Shown here piece by piece: positions 1 to 13,689 of a stretch of 64,000 nucleotides of DNA; position 1 is the first letter of the stretch; each line of letters opens with the position of its first letter. The stretch is from Lingula anatina. Lineage: Eukaryota; Brachiopoda; Lingulata; Lingulida; Lingulidae. The notes under the pieces were generated by a model. That model searched no databases and was not told the DNA's origin. It saw only the letters and a list, made by a program, of their open reading frames with translations. The DNA is taken from assembly GCF_001039355.2 (NCBI RefSeq), contig NW_019775258.1, positions 154,616 to 218,615 of the forward strand, written 5' to 3'. The position numbers and the translations under genes are program-made.

Positions 1-227
1 AAAAATGCTCACTATAAAATACCTAGTCTTGATTTTTAATTCTATTCACATTCCTTGATGATATCAAGCTAATCAATAAAGCAGATGTTAAATGTATCCT
101 GGTTTACTATTTGAAGGCAAAGGAAATTACTTTCCTTTGACCAATTTCAATTAACATTAATCCAAACTCAAAGCCTTGGGTGTATTCACAGCTAGACTGA
201 TTTAGAGCACATTCAGAACAGCGGACT

Positions 228-530
228 AAGGTCGCATTCACAATGAATTGACCAGGCTTTACAAATCCTGGGGACTAAATATGGCGGACATACATGAAAG
301 AAAAACCGCCTAATCTTTTAATAGTCTCTCCGCCTCTCACACGCCTCCCCATGTGTCGTCCCAATTGAGGCGAGATTAATGACTGTCCCCCCGCAGGGAC
401 GACGTGTGGGGAGGCGTGTGAGAGGCAGAGAGAATATTAAAAGATTAAGCGTTTTTTCTTTCATGTACGTCCGCCATATTTAGTCCCCAGGATTTGTAAA
501 GCCTGGCTCAACTCGTTGTGAATGCGATCT
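228..530. mobile_element. Long foldback element (family with AAATATGG near the arms' ends)
   Basis: Two arms of about 125 bases (about 240-362 and 395-525) are nearly perfect inverted repeats: the left has ggactaaatatggcggac and cgcctctcacacgcctcccc, the right has ggggaggcgtgtgagaggc and gtccgccatatttagtcc. The loop is only about 30 bases. The outer sequence (cattcacaa / ttgtgaatg) continues the pairing. No coding capacity. Confidence 0.75.
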
Positions 531-681
531 AACAGATCCGTGGATCAAATATGGCCGATCCACTTGAATGCTTGTGGCGTAATCCCTGCGGGGAATCTAT
601 TAAGTATCTAATTGCCAATGAGCAGCACGCTTTTAAATAGGTTCCATATTTGATGTGTTAGACCACTGTTCCGAATGCACT
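531..681. mobile_element. Degenerate relative of the foldback family
   Basis: Contains gatccgtggatcaaatatggcc at the left and gttccatatttgatgtg at the right, so it has the same AAATATGG/CCATATTT ends as the neighbouring element, and it ends in cgaatgcac, which pairs with the sequence left of 228. It may be the outer part of a nested insertion. Confidence 0.5.
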
Positions 682-2077
682 AATAGACTAGTCATTTTCT
701 TATTGACAACTGCAGATGGCCATTACGTATGTTTCACATGAGGCACAAATGTTACAAGCCCATTTCCAATCCTAAGGGGGTTTGGTACATTAAGATTTTT
801 TTTCCTTATCTGCTAAGATGATGCACAAATAAATACTGTCATATTATATGATATATTACATTGGGATGAATTTGGTAGGTGGAGCTGATGACATAACAAT
901 AGCATTTTTGAATAAAAACTGTAAATCCATTTCAAACAGATCCTCCTCACCTGAAAAGCTAGCTATTAAGTCATTTTAATGCTTAAATAATCCCAATAAT
1001 AAGTACTACAAACTGGTGTCAGGGAATCTTCTTCAAAGGTTTTACTTTTGATTAAATTTATCAGCAAAGCAGTAAAATAATGCCTTTGTTTAGTGGAAAA
1101 TCGTAATAAGGGGCTCACATTTCCTAAAAGAAATTAGAACCAACGACTGGTACCAGATTGAAGTTCGCACCCTCGTCATCATTCAAGCCAATTTTCACAA
1201 TAATAACTTCTTACTTAGTAAGATAGTTTCTCTGGAGATCCTTCACTATCTCACACCAATTTACAAAGCAGTAAAATTGCATGGCACCTAACACTTGACC
1301 CCTCCATGTGCAGATGCATGTGGGTTGGTGAATAAAGCAAGAAAAAATGGAGTAAGTGCTCAGTGTTTATTACTTGTGAAACAATTTTCACAAGTATATT
1401 GGTCTGCTGTGGATGACAGTAAGAAAGTTTCTTTTAACTGCGCTAATAATAAGACAGGTATGTCTCACGTAAAAGAAAAGGGAAAAGGCTACTTTGCCAA
1501 GTATAGGGTTTTAGATTGTGTCACAAACCCCCTGAAGAGCATTCTATAAATGCTAATGACATCTCCACTGTAATACGCATTACAATGGGTGGAGACCCAT
1601 ACTTGAACCAAACAGTGACGTCAATCCCCAGGTGAGAAGCCCTGCTCCTTCTGTCAACCCCTTGGAGCAATCAGAAAGTGCAGAAGATAACTGCAGATGA
1701 CAGAAATAAGCATTTCATTCAATTTCAGCCCCCCCCCCCCAAAAAAAAAAAGAGACATTCCATTTTTAAGTTGTCAATCTTTCAAAAATGGACCAGCTAG
1801 TCCACTTAAATGCACATAAATGTGAAAAGGAACATATAGTCTCCGAGTGCTCTGACTAAATGAGAACACAGCTTTATTTATTCTCCACCATAAACAAAGC
1901 CTCTGGCCAAGATGTACAAACCATAACTTTTCTCTAAAAATAGCTGCACTCAATCTTTAATGGCCTGCACTCTCTCCTACAGTGAAAAGCAACAGAGACT
2001 TCCAATGCCTACTGCCCTCTCTGACCCCTAGAATGCTGCTGATGTCGAGACATTATGGCTGTTTTCGCAATCAGTTG

Positions 2078-2245
2078 ATCCCTGGACTAACTAGACTGCG
2101 GTTCAAATATGGCGCCCACCTGACAATGGATTCCTGTCTCCCATGCGTGCTGCTCCAGCAGGGGCAGAGCAATTAAATGTTGGCACGCTTTCAGGTGGGT
2201 CGCACCATATTTGATCTGTGGATCAACAAGTTGTGAACGTGGCCT
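2078..2245. mobile_element. Foldback element, related family
   Basis: Arms pair ggttcaaatatggcgcccacctga with tcaggtgggtcgcaccatatttgat, flanked by gatccctgg and gtggatc. The end sequence (ttgtgaacgtggcc) resembles that of the 228-530 element. The 64-codon frame across it has no protein likeness. Confidence 0.6.
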
Positions 2246-3350
2246 GTGATATTGGAAGAACAAATAGGAAGATCAGAAGTTATTAAACCTAACTGTAGAT
2301 TTCACAGAACAAATGTGAAGTTCAGAAGTTAAAAACTGGAGACGGAGTCTTTAATATTCCATATCACTTATCTAAGGTTATTTCTTCTTCCTTTTATGAT
2401 CTTTTTGACAATTAATCAATTAACAAAGTCTAATAAAGAAATGAAAAATGTGCCATTTAGTGCAATTTTTGTATGCATAATCTCTAAAATAAACTAATTA
2501 TATATGTAAATCAGATTAAAACTGCTGGTCACCCCATTATAAGCTTCAAAGCATCTCATAATGAACATCAACTGAAGATAATTTTGCTTACTCACTGCAT
2601 AAAGAGATTTTCTAAAATTTAGAGCTTTGGTGCAAATTGATTACTACACATCGAAACAAATATCATAATAATTTCATTCTCAAGTCATGTTTAGGCTTCC
2701 TAAAAACACTTATGAAGAATCAATATGTAAATTGCAGTGCAAACAATTGTTAAAACAATCACTGATATTTCAGGCCTGTTTCCGTCATAATCAATATTCA
2801 TTATTAATTAATCCTTCCTTCCTTTTTTACACTTGAATTCTATTAACCTTTCTTTAAAATTTCCAAAAACCCTTAGATTTGTTTTGACTTGTAAAATAAA
2901 ATTTCATTTTGTTTGAGTGCAACACAATTAGTACGCAAAAGCAGTAAAATATATATATGCCTTCAGCCACAAGGCGACCAGTGCACATTTTCAAAGCTTA
3001 TAATACTTTCTAATATATTTCCCTTTGCCTACGTCATTACTGACTTCCTTGTACCAGACATACCAAGCATGTCTCACCAGACAGCAGAAAGAACTTTTGT
3101 GACTCTCTGTTCTGTAGACCCCTTCCCCTCTATCATCCTCTAAACTAATATAAACAACGTATATAAATTAATAATATGGAAATGCACACCCGCATGCACA
3201 TGCTTTTGTACGTGTGCACATGAGTCTACCCGGAAATACGCATACACAATAATGTAATCAGACACACAAACACATATATTAGCTTGCACTTCCCCCCACT
3301 CCAACCCCACTCCCAAAAACACACATACCCATGTACGTACATACACGCAC

Positions 3351-3396
3351 ACATGCACGCATGCACGCACGCACGCACACACACACACACACACAC
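3351..3396. repeat. (CA)n microsatellite with GCAC variants
   Basis: An acatgcacgc/gcacgc start followed by a pure CA run. The Cys/Val-rich frames here are microsatellite translations. Confidence 0.9.
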
Positions 3397-6300
3397 CAAA
3401 TTGGATTTGAGTACTGGAAGAAAAAAAAAGGTGATAAAGTGAGACTATTCCATTGTGATCGTGGATAATTCTCAGTGTTTAAGTTAACTTTCAATCATCA
3501 AGCACATCTTTGCTGTCATATTTCAGAGAAGGGGTCCAAACTGTTGTGTAAGAAATCACTCTTTTATGGAGAAGGTTCACAGTTAACTTTTTGAACTAGG
3601 GCAATGACCTAACAAATAACACACACGCACACACACACTGATGTGGCCAGAGACAACCACTTCTCTGTAATTTAAGGCCAAATTAAGTAAAGCCAAGTAG
3701 AATGTGTGCTCATACTGACATTTAAAACTTGCAGGTTAATTTGACAATAAATGAGCACAGCCGCAGGTGCCAGCTATTTGTTGCATATGAATAAACAGGT
3801 ACAGACTTACACCATCGATAGTGAGCCGGAAATTTATCACTGACGCTTCTGTTGCTTTTCATCTTTTTTTCCCCTCCTTACAACTGATGTCAATTTCGAG
3901 TTTTAGATTTTGTGTAATTTAATGATGTGCGGGGTTTAATCTTCACTGTTGCTATTGTTCCATTTTCTTTTTTTTCTCTCTCTGTTCAACTGTATTCAAT
4001 TTAAATTTTCAGATTTTGTTTTTCGATAAAGCATGGATTTTATCATTGCTGTTTTTATAGTTGGCTAGGGTTTTTTCTCTCACGGAGTCAAGTCCTCTTT
4101 GTTTTATATTTTGAATTATAAAGAAGTTAAACATAAGATTAATTCCATTTTTAATTTATAATATGCGCTCTCACTTATTTCTGTCTTAACAACATATTTA
4201 TACTTTAGAGTTACTAATGATTCTGCCATCTCACAAGCATAACTAATCCAATACAAAAGATATCTGAAAAACATTTTGTCCTTCAAATTCTATTTTATTC
4301 TCACAGCTTCCCCATTTGAAGACTTATGCGACGCTGTCAATCCACCAAAATAAACATAAACAACAAATAGGGTAAACAACTAATGGTCCCAAAATATCAG
4401 CAATGAACCATAGCACACTTTTCAGCCCAATTTTAACACTGATGTATGTTAAAGCCTCATCATGCTATGCCTAACAATGACGTAACATTAGGGTGCTGAG
4501 AGGTTACTGACGTATATCTTTAATCTAAAAGATAATAAACAACTAGTATAAATCAAAGAACACATTTGTCGGAAAGCAACATGGTCTAGCTTTCCTCCTG
4601 GGGCAGTGAAAATTGCGTCTAAAAGCCACGAGAGGAACCTTACTGCTACTATCGAGTTCAAACATGTCAAACTTGAATCAACTCTCCCAACTGAATTATT
4701 CGCTCTCTCTTTTTAAACTGATATATTATCATGGGCAACTTTCAGAAACAACAATAATTCATTCTCACCAATATAATAAATAAAAGCCAGTTGTAAATCA
4801 CATGTTAAGTCTGGGATTTTTTTCTCAACTTCTAACTGCCACGTATATAATAGGCAGGAGTTAAATATCTACCTTGCTAGACTCGGGTAAAATAATGCAT
4901 GGAAAATTGGAAAGGTGAAAAAAAAACACTGACATTTTGTTGCAAACAAAGTGCAACTCAAGTGCGTGTGCACTTACTAGGCTGAGGCCAAAATAAGACA
5001 ATGAAGACAAAGGTTGTACAGAATTCAGAATACCTTCAAAGAGGTTATTTAGTATGAGTAAAAAATTGTTTGTGTAAGCCATAAGTCAAAACTGACCACA
5101 CAACTGACCACATTCCTAAGAGGTAACACCTGTACTTCACCTGTAGCTGCTGCAGGTGAAGGATGTTTAAAAATGGACATCTACATGCAACTACTGGTCT
5201 CCTGCGCTTTTTTAAAAATAAATGACCCATCTCATAACCTGTTTCCTCCTCTTCTGAAGCAAATTAAAAAATACATGTAGGCACAGAATTGTAAAAATAA
5301 AACATGCAAGTAATGCAAGGGAATAATACAATAATTAACCAACACATTAATAAAACATCAGATTTCCAATGATGGATTCCCATTTAAAGAAAAAAGAAAG
5401 GAAATTTCTTCTGATGTATACCAGAACAAGTCCCAATAAGCAGATCACCCAAACCACAACAGGTCTCACTCATTTGATTCTCTGTGTATTATTGCTGAAA
5501 AACTAATGAAAAAAATCCCCAATCTCCCACTCTACCACAATGTCTCCCACATATAGATACCAAAATAGATCTCATAATTGCTCTCTCCATATCCAACCCG
5601 TATCCTTGGCCCACAAAGTGAATATCTCAAAAAAAAAAAAAAAAAAAAAGTCACTATCAATATTCATGTCCAAAACATTTCCTGCACCCACGCCTAAATT
5701 TAAAAAGCATGATAACCAACTTATGGTAGATCAACGTTATTTACAGTGTATTGTGCATATTTATGTCAATATAGTTGCAGTGACTTTGTTGACCATCTCA
5801 TCCCCCCCCTCCCCCACACACACACACACGTCAATACCACCATATTGCTGAATCTCCCTTCTTTCCCACTTTCCCACAATTTCTTGTCCCCTCCCTTCTG
5901 TGGCCAGTATATGTTACAAACACATTTCTCAAGCGAATTGAAAGATCTCTTATTGACTTCTCAGGCGACATGTAATCATGTAGTGTGTGTGCATTCATGT
6001 AGTTTATGTTATTTATCTGTAGTGCATATATAAGCTGCCTACTTATCCCCCTTTCCATTGGCACCCTCTCCAGGACCAAGCACGGTTCAAAACCTGAATA
6101 GAATCATTTCCACATCTAAATAAATAAATAATTTAATAATTTAATGGATCAATTGTATGAATGAATGAGGTGATGATTGGATACTAATAAATAAAATATT
6201 CTTGACTTAAATATGACCTGCAGCTTTACAACAACTTGGAAAATCCTTGCTGGAGCCTGAAGCATTGATTCTACATGTGGATGCAATATAATGAGGTGCG

Positions 6301-7223
6301 TAGGCGTACAGTAGACTAAGCTAGCTGCTTGACGCGGCCTGATCAATGACTGATTACAACATCTGTGTGGGCTGCTACAGCACAGTGCCAGCCAATAGTC
6401 CAAGGTTACAACAATAACATTTAGGAAGTAGGCCTATAATTCATGTTAAAGACACAGTGAGAATTAAAGTGACATTTGTCAGGAAAAAAAGGGTTTAAAA
6501 ATTGGGTTTATAATGGTGGTGAGAGGTGATATGGAAAATTGCAGATTCATTGATCCTCTGGTTGAACTCTTTCTTACATCATTTTTTGTGGCTGTTGCTC
6601 TTTATAGAAGGTCAAAGGTATAATCAGTTGGATGAACTGCTTAAATTAAATACATTTTTTTTTGTCAAAAAAGAGGGTTGCAGGGCTCTACTGCATTATG
6701 CTGAAACCATAGTGAGTAATTTCATACTTCACTTACTGCAAGAGTTGTGCAAAAATATACAGCAACTAAATGTGACTTTAAACTGTGATTTTTTTCCAAT
6801 ATGCAGCAAGTTGGTTATTTACTCTCCTACTGATATAATAATAGGAAAACAAGATCAAGTCTATGTATATGCATTATAACAAAATCACAATACAAATGAA
6901 CTAGGCTATTACTTCTATTCTGAGTCATCCACAATATAAAAAATTACTAGACACCTTCAAGCATATGATTGGTTAAAAATATGGGAATCCATATGATGCA
7001 GGACCTTGTATTCATTGCATTCACTATCCCTTTTTAAAAATCCTAACCAAATAATTATATATAATGTATTAATTTTGTTCTGATAATAGCTAGGAGTATT
7101 CAACATTTCCAGACTTCTAAGTCCTTTCTGCACCAGTATTATATATCTTAGGACTGCAGTTGTACTGCCATGTTTTCAGAGGGTTCTACCATGTTATTAC
7201 ACTACAGGGGTCTTTACTCCCTT

Positions 7224-7682
7224 TCACACATTCTCCTGTTTAAGCAGAAGTCCAGAGTGAAGCAAGCGATCTCTGTTTAGGTGGCTCTCTTCTGTAATTA
7301 TCATAGCCAGGATATTTAAATATCGGTAAAAGTTGCCAATTCCTCATAACACACCAATACAGTTCTATAGAAATAACAACAACATTCAATGCACAATATT
7401 GTCTTAAAAGTGTTTAAGCTTTTGGAGTACAGAGTGTTCCAAACTCATCTCATCTCAGGGCCACTACCCCTTAAATTAAGAGGGCAATATTTTCAAACAG
7501 CCCAGACATTGTGTTAGTTGTGATGTGTTTCAGTGAACACAATCTGTACAACCTGGTACATTCTCTTCAGCACACACACACAGATTTTTACCTGCAGCCT
7601 TACGAATAGCAAGGTGAAGCTGAATGTTCCTGATATCTTTAAAGCTGCTTAGCAAGTCATTTATCAATCCAGGGTGATTCAT
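7224..7682 (-). CDS. Exons 21-22 of the RGS3-like gene: C-terminal tail and stop
   Basis: Exon 7592-7682 encodes a helical stretch (LINDLLSSFKDIRNIQLHLA) and exon 7224-7291 ends at TGA (7224-7226) after HLNRDRLLHSGLLLKQENV. Phase fits (the split codon gives Glu). The last exon looks like the first strand of a PH domain: compare KRHLIHTGQLLKVEG in exon 18 with RDRLLHSGLLLKQEN here. Either the gene ends in a truncated second PH start, or a further donor (the weak GTGTGA at the stop) is used in some transcripts. I saw no clear PH continuation at lower coordinates. Exon 21 has a plain acceptor (cactgag) and is the less certain of the two. Confidence 0.65.
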
Positions 7683-7789
7683 CTCAGTGAAGAAAAAGCT
7701 TTGTCCAATTTTTGTATATACCGTTAGATGTATTTGTGCAAATGTTACTACCCAATCAGGCACACACGCACGCACGCATGCATGCACGT

Positions 7790-7845
<56 letters not shown>

Positions 7846-8832
7846 CACACACACACACACACCAGCTCCTACCTTTCTAAAGACCTCCAGTTGCTGGTCC
7901 AACAGGGTCTTCCACTCCTGTTTCTCACCAACAGAGAGTGCTCTCATACACAGACTGTCTGGCTCACCCTGATCCTCCTCCAGTAGCTTAAACACAAACT
8001 CTGCATCTGTAACATACAGCTGAAAGTAAGGGCTTGTCTATTGCCAAGTGAGCCTAATGTACCATATGACTATAAATAAACAAATAAATTGTCTTTGAAT
8101 ACATATTAAGGCATCTTTTGGAATCCATGAAGTGTATTTCCCATAACCAATCAAATCAAGTGTTTGTGCACAGCCCCCCCCCCCCCCCCTCACCAACTCC
8201 CCACAGGAACCAGATAAGTTATAGTTCATTCCACTTACTGTTCTTCCTGTTATAATCAATGTCAGTCACAGCCTTGAACAGAATGGGTTGTTCCACCACA
8301 ATGAGACTTCCCTCTGGCTCAGGAACAGTTAACAATAACAGGTCTGAGAACAGCAAAGCATACAGCTGAAATAATACAAATACAGGTAAAAGTAGGTTTG
8401 AAAGTTAAAAAAAATCTTTTAGGCACTGAATTTTCATAGTTTCTTTAACAGGTGATTTTACCCCTCCCCCCCCCAAAAAAAAAAAAAAAAAAAAAAAAAA
8501 TTGAACAAAATAACAAAATGAATAAATTATCTGCTGTACCTGTATCCATTTTCTTCCTTCTACCTTCAGTAACTGCCCAGTGTGGATGAGATGTCTCTTT
8601 GGATCATACAACTGGAAAACCTGGAACATGTGTATAAATATAGTATAAAGGATGAAGGGGAAAGTGGGACCTTTAATAATTTTACTTAAATATTAATTTT
8701 TCCTATAATACTAAGTATAAAAGCCTTATACTGTATAATAAGCTTTATACTTATCTCGATGTTTGTCTATGGTTTGGTGTCCTTTTTATGACCATCTTAG
8801 CAGGTGCATATGGGGCATGTGTGCACACACAC

Positions 8833-8891
<59 letters not shown>

Positions 8892-10827
8892 ACTCACTGG
8901 AACATTCTGAGCAAAGCAAAGCCTATTCTGTATGTCCAGTACTTGCTGGTTTGTGATGACATTACTTCTGCTGCTGGTGGAGGAAGAATTGGGCGTGGAA
9001 GTAGCTGGCTGGTTGGAGTACTGTAGACTTGGTGCAGGAAGACTGCCACTGTAGATCCTGTTACAGCAACTCCTCAGTCCTGAAAAAGTGCCATCATTAT
9101 TAAAGCACTCAAGAGAGCACAGACCCCTGCCAAGGTAACTTATATCTCATTATTATTAATTTATCAATAAACAGATTATGACTAAAATCTAAATTATTCT
9201 ATAGTTTATTTCTGAACTCTCCTGTAAATTTCATTAAATCCGTCCATAACTTTGAACTGTTAACTAACAAACCAATAAAGGCAAAAACATAAACCTCCTT
9301 GGTAGAGGTAATAATCAGCAAAATATATGAACTTTAAACAATGATGAAATTGAGAGCACTTCTTGCAGAAAGTAGTGCCAACCAAATGCTTCCTTTCTTC
9401 TAAAGTCAGAAATCATCATTTAGAAGATAATATAAAAACCTATCTGGATGTAGAATGAAATCATTTCACATATACTACTTAAGAGTTCAAATGATCATTG
9501 CTTTTCATATTCTTCACTTGACATTTTACTGATAGGGCATTTATTAATACCTTCCACTGTTTTCTGCAGCTGTGCCTGGTCATGATGTTCTAGCGGTGTA
9601 AGACTAAGGATACTTTGAAGAAGTATCAACAACTGCCGCAGGTGCTATAATTAACAAGAACCAATCATAGACAGACCTTCAGATATGAAGAACAATCATG
9701 AAGCCTTAATTGTCTAGTCTATAAACTACTTTCTGTAGAAATCCATTAGCATGATGTACCAAGAAACCAATGTTAAAGAAATTTTAGTTTAAACAACAAT
9801 TATATATGAAATATCTGATTGATAATAATAAAAAGCAGAACTGACTTACCTCTGGTGGATAGTGAAGGAATGACAAGAGATCAGGACCATCAATACTTTC
9901 TATCTGCTGCTTCTGAAAAAAAATGTCAATCAATATTTAACTCATTTGTAAGTTACTTGATTATATTCTGAGATAAATAAATAATCTTTACTGGTTCTGG
10001 CATAATTTTTACAAAAAGACTTTGACCTTGTAATTTTACATTTACACATGCTGCCTCATCTCCAATAGACGATGCAGAACATTGACTACTTTTGATATGC
10101 TTAAAGGTGAGATATTCTGCGAAAAATAATAAATGTACATGGAAAAAATATTCTTTTGAATTATTTTTCACATAATAAGTACCTGGATAAATTTGGCAAA
10201 TTCTTGGTTTGCTGAAAGTTGTTTGAGCAACTGCACTGCATCAGGTAGACCTTTGCAGTAAGTTTCATAACTTTCACTTACAACTGAGATCTGAAAGGAA
10301 AAGAAAATTTAATGTTGTAGGATTGTGATATTGCACTATGGTTCTTTCTTTAGCACCCTGAGTTTCAGAGGGAGCTATGATCTCACCCACATAATGTATC
10401 AGCATGCCTTTGACAGAAGAAATTGAGGTAAGTTCCCAGTGACCTCACAGTTTCAGGGTGACCTTTTGCATTATACAATAACTCAGAAATCAGACATGAT
10501 AATTTCATTTTTCATCATTAAAAAATTCTGTCAAACAAAACTTAATTCACCTTATCTAAACAAATTATTGTATCACTGCACTGAAATAATAAAATATTGT
10601 CAAGAGAAAGGACATCTTTAAGAGAATAATATACCTTATTGTGATAAATTGAGCCCACTGCATCTATGTACCCCTGGGTTTTAAACTGTTCCCCAGGGTA
10701 AGAGACCTGATGGCTGTGGAGCTGATTGACTAGGTATTGAGATATGGCAACAATCTGGAGAGAGAACAGTTGACAGCAAGGTTAGGAACTGGAAATTCAT
10801 GTATTTGAAATAACATCTGACCACACA

Positions 10828-10889
<62 letters not shown>

Positions 10890-13646
10890 ATATAACTATG
10901 GTGGTATTTGACAGTAAATAAAGCCCACATTCATTTATTCATACTCCATTTTTAAAATTAACACACTACATTCCTAAAGCGGACCAGTATTACTTAACAA
11001 ATAGTTTTACAAAACTATTTTTAGTCCATTTTAAAAAATGTGCGTAAGTGTATGAAAACAGTATGTCAAATTAAAAGTTACACAGTTATAATAATTATTT
11101 TAAAAATACACATTTTTTGACCTGCACAACTGACGTTAACAACATACTTTTTCCACATTCTGGAACATAGTGGAATGCTGTAGTTGTGTCATGTTCTGAT
11201 GGCGCAATGGTCGTGAGTAGCGCTGCACACCTGCATGCATGCTGTTCGTAAAAATTTCTTCACATGCAATAAGCTTCTGAATGGCCTGCTGGCGCTTTTG
11301 ATCACTGGCGCTGAGATCCTGAAAGTAAGTAAATAAACGAATTTAATTTTATAATAAATAAACTAAAAATCTGACAAAAAGTGCTGATGGTGGTTTCAAC
11401 CCAAATAAATTTATTTAATTATAAAAATTGAAAAGTTATTATTTGCTTGACAAGGACTAAATCCTTAAAAAACAAGGGAATAGAACCTTTCATTCTTTGT
11501 GCATTAAACTTGGTGAAAATTTATAGCCGTCTTAATTTGCTAAGAAAAAAATACTAGGAAGAAATGGCTCAGTGGGCTTACAACTAGTGTTTGGTCAGAA
11601 AACTGCTGCAGAAAAATTCTCACATTTCTAATTTAAACCAAAAAAAAACCACATCTGTAAAAAAGACTATTGATTATTCATAACTGCTGGACTGATTGCT
11701 GGTCTATTACCTGGAAAGCCTGAGATAACTGAGGTAAAGCCATGGTGGTGCCCTGGGAGTGGCGCTGAGGAGCAGACACATCTATAGCATTCTCTTTACA
11801 CTGCTCTTCCTGAAACCCCAGGAAGTCATAATAAACTTTGAAACCTTGCTCAGTTTTAGTCTTGTTGTTACTGGGACCACTACTCCCATTCCTGAGTATC
11901 CCTCCTGGTTTTGCTTGATTAGTGTGGTCTGCCTCGTTGCTACCATTGTTCTTTAGTATCCCTCCTGGTTTTGTCTGGTTGGTTGTTTGGCCATTTTCTA
12001 ACTCTGCGTGGTTCCAAGTCACCCTTGGCTGTTCTTTGTTGGAAGGACCATTATTTGTAGGCTTGTGATTTTCTGTATAATTGCCCTGAATTTTGCGTGA
12101 CATTCCCATTTCCTGTGATGGAGATTCATTGGGAGGCACAGGGAACTGGGATGGAACAGGTTTGTATTCCTGATGTTTTTTGTGCATTGGCACCTGTTCT
12201 TTGTTGGACGGAAATCCATGTAATTCGTAAATCACTCCATATCCCTGTGGAATATTTGAGTTTTGAATGCCATGTTGGGAAGTTGTCTGCTGATGCTGTG
12301 GATGATTATGATGATTGTTTTGGGAATGTGAATGAGCTTTCTGCCACCCTTGTGGATCCTGATCATTGTGAACACCTTGGGAAACAAGCTGCTGCTCATG
12401 CAGGGAATGTCGTTGAGATTTTTGTCGACCCTGTACATCCTGAGAATTCCTTTTGGAAGGAGACCTTTGGGAATTTGACCTACGTAATCCATCCCTTCGT
12501 CCCTGAACATCTTTCTCGTTGGCTTCTCTCATGCTCACTCCTCTGATGACTTGCCTAGAAATCTGCCTACTCTCACCACTTGATTTCTTACAGTCTGCCC
12601 CATCGCTGACATTGTCCACAGACAACTGTCTTTCAATTGGATCATCCTGCTCGGGAGACTGTCCATTCCTGTCCTTCCTCACACCAAACTTTCTTGGGGA
12701 ACTGGTCAGTGTTGGGACTCTCCTTGGTCGCTGGACGTCCACTATGATTTGATTGCTGGAGTGCCTAGAAATTGGAATGATTACAGGTCAGCGGGGTTAG
12801 ATATAAGTACATGCACTGTACATACCCTAGGTTCTAGATTTTGGAACTGCCAGCTCGATCTTGATTTCATATATAAGCCACATCAGCAATACTGACTCTA
12901 GCTGTAAAACTAACACATGGAAAGGTATAGTGAGCAAGTTAGCTATATAGTACCCTGACACTCAGAGCAGCTGTACAGGACCACTTTCTGGATCATATAA
13001 ATTAATCAATTATTCAATAAATAAATAAATAAGTAAAGACAATCCCCACTTACCTGACCAACCTGACGACACTCTCTGCAGTGGACCTGGACACATTTTG
13101 ACTGTTTATTTGCACTATGTAGTCACCTGTCCTTAAACCTGATGACCATGCTTCAGAGGCTACAAATCAAATGTTGTACACCTTAATATAGCTTCAGCAT
13201 TAACCAAACAACATTTGGAGATAGAAAACTTTAACATTGTTATGCAGGCATTTACCTAAGTTTGTATATATCAAAACAAAATAATAAAATTTTGCAGTTT
13301 TACACTTAACAGGAAGTGATCTATTTTAGGAAATTACTCAAGGGATTTGTGTAAAATACATAAAAATGACATTAGATAATTGTATAAGACATTAATGAAT
13401 GCCTCATAATTAAAAGCATTACTTGACATATCCCAAACCAAGTGAGAGCAGGATATTATATGATATTATGTGAGAACTAGAGATAATGCAGCTCTGTCAT
13501 TGCTTTAGATGTGACAGTGGGTGAGACTGAGCACAATGCAACTTACATTGCTCTACTCTGCCGACTCTTACTGGACATGATCCAACCACTGTGAAGCCAA
13601 ACCCTCTCTCACCACGCCTCAAACACACCTGATATTGAGAGGGAAA

Positions 13647-13689
<43 letters not shown>

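Larger units (their letters stand above)
1..7223. other. Gene-free left flank
   Basis: Apart from the foldback elements and microsatellites listed, I see AT-rich DNA with no exon-like frame supported by splice sites and no tRNA. Small frames here are short, low in complexity or lie across repeats. The 3' UTR of the RGS3-like gene must run from 7223 downward, but I found no convincing poly(A) signal close to the stop. Confidence 0.6.

Noticed and set aside
7530-7995. Cys/Val- and His/Thr-rich frames around 7.5-8.0 kb
   Set aside because: They are translations of the CA microsatellite. The minus frames do contain parts of true exons 20 and 21, but not as single open frames.
12097-12546. A 149-codon plus-strand frame
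   Set aside because: It is antisense to the linker exon of the RGS3-like gene, which has splice and domain support; the plus frame has none.
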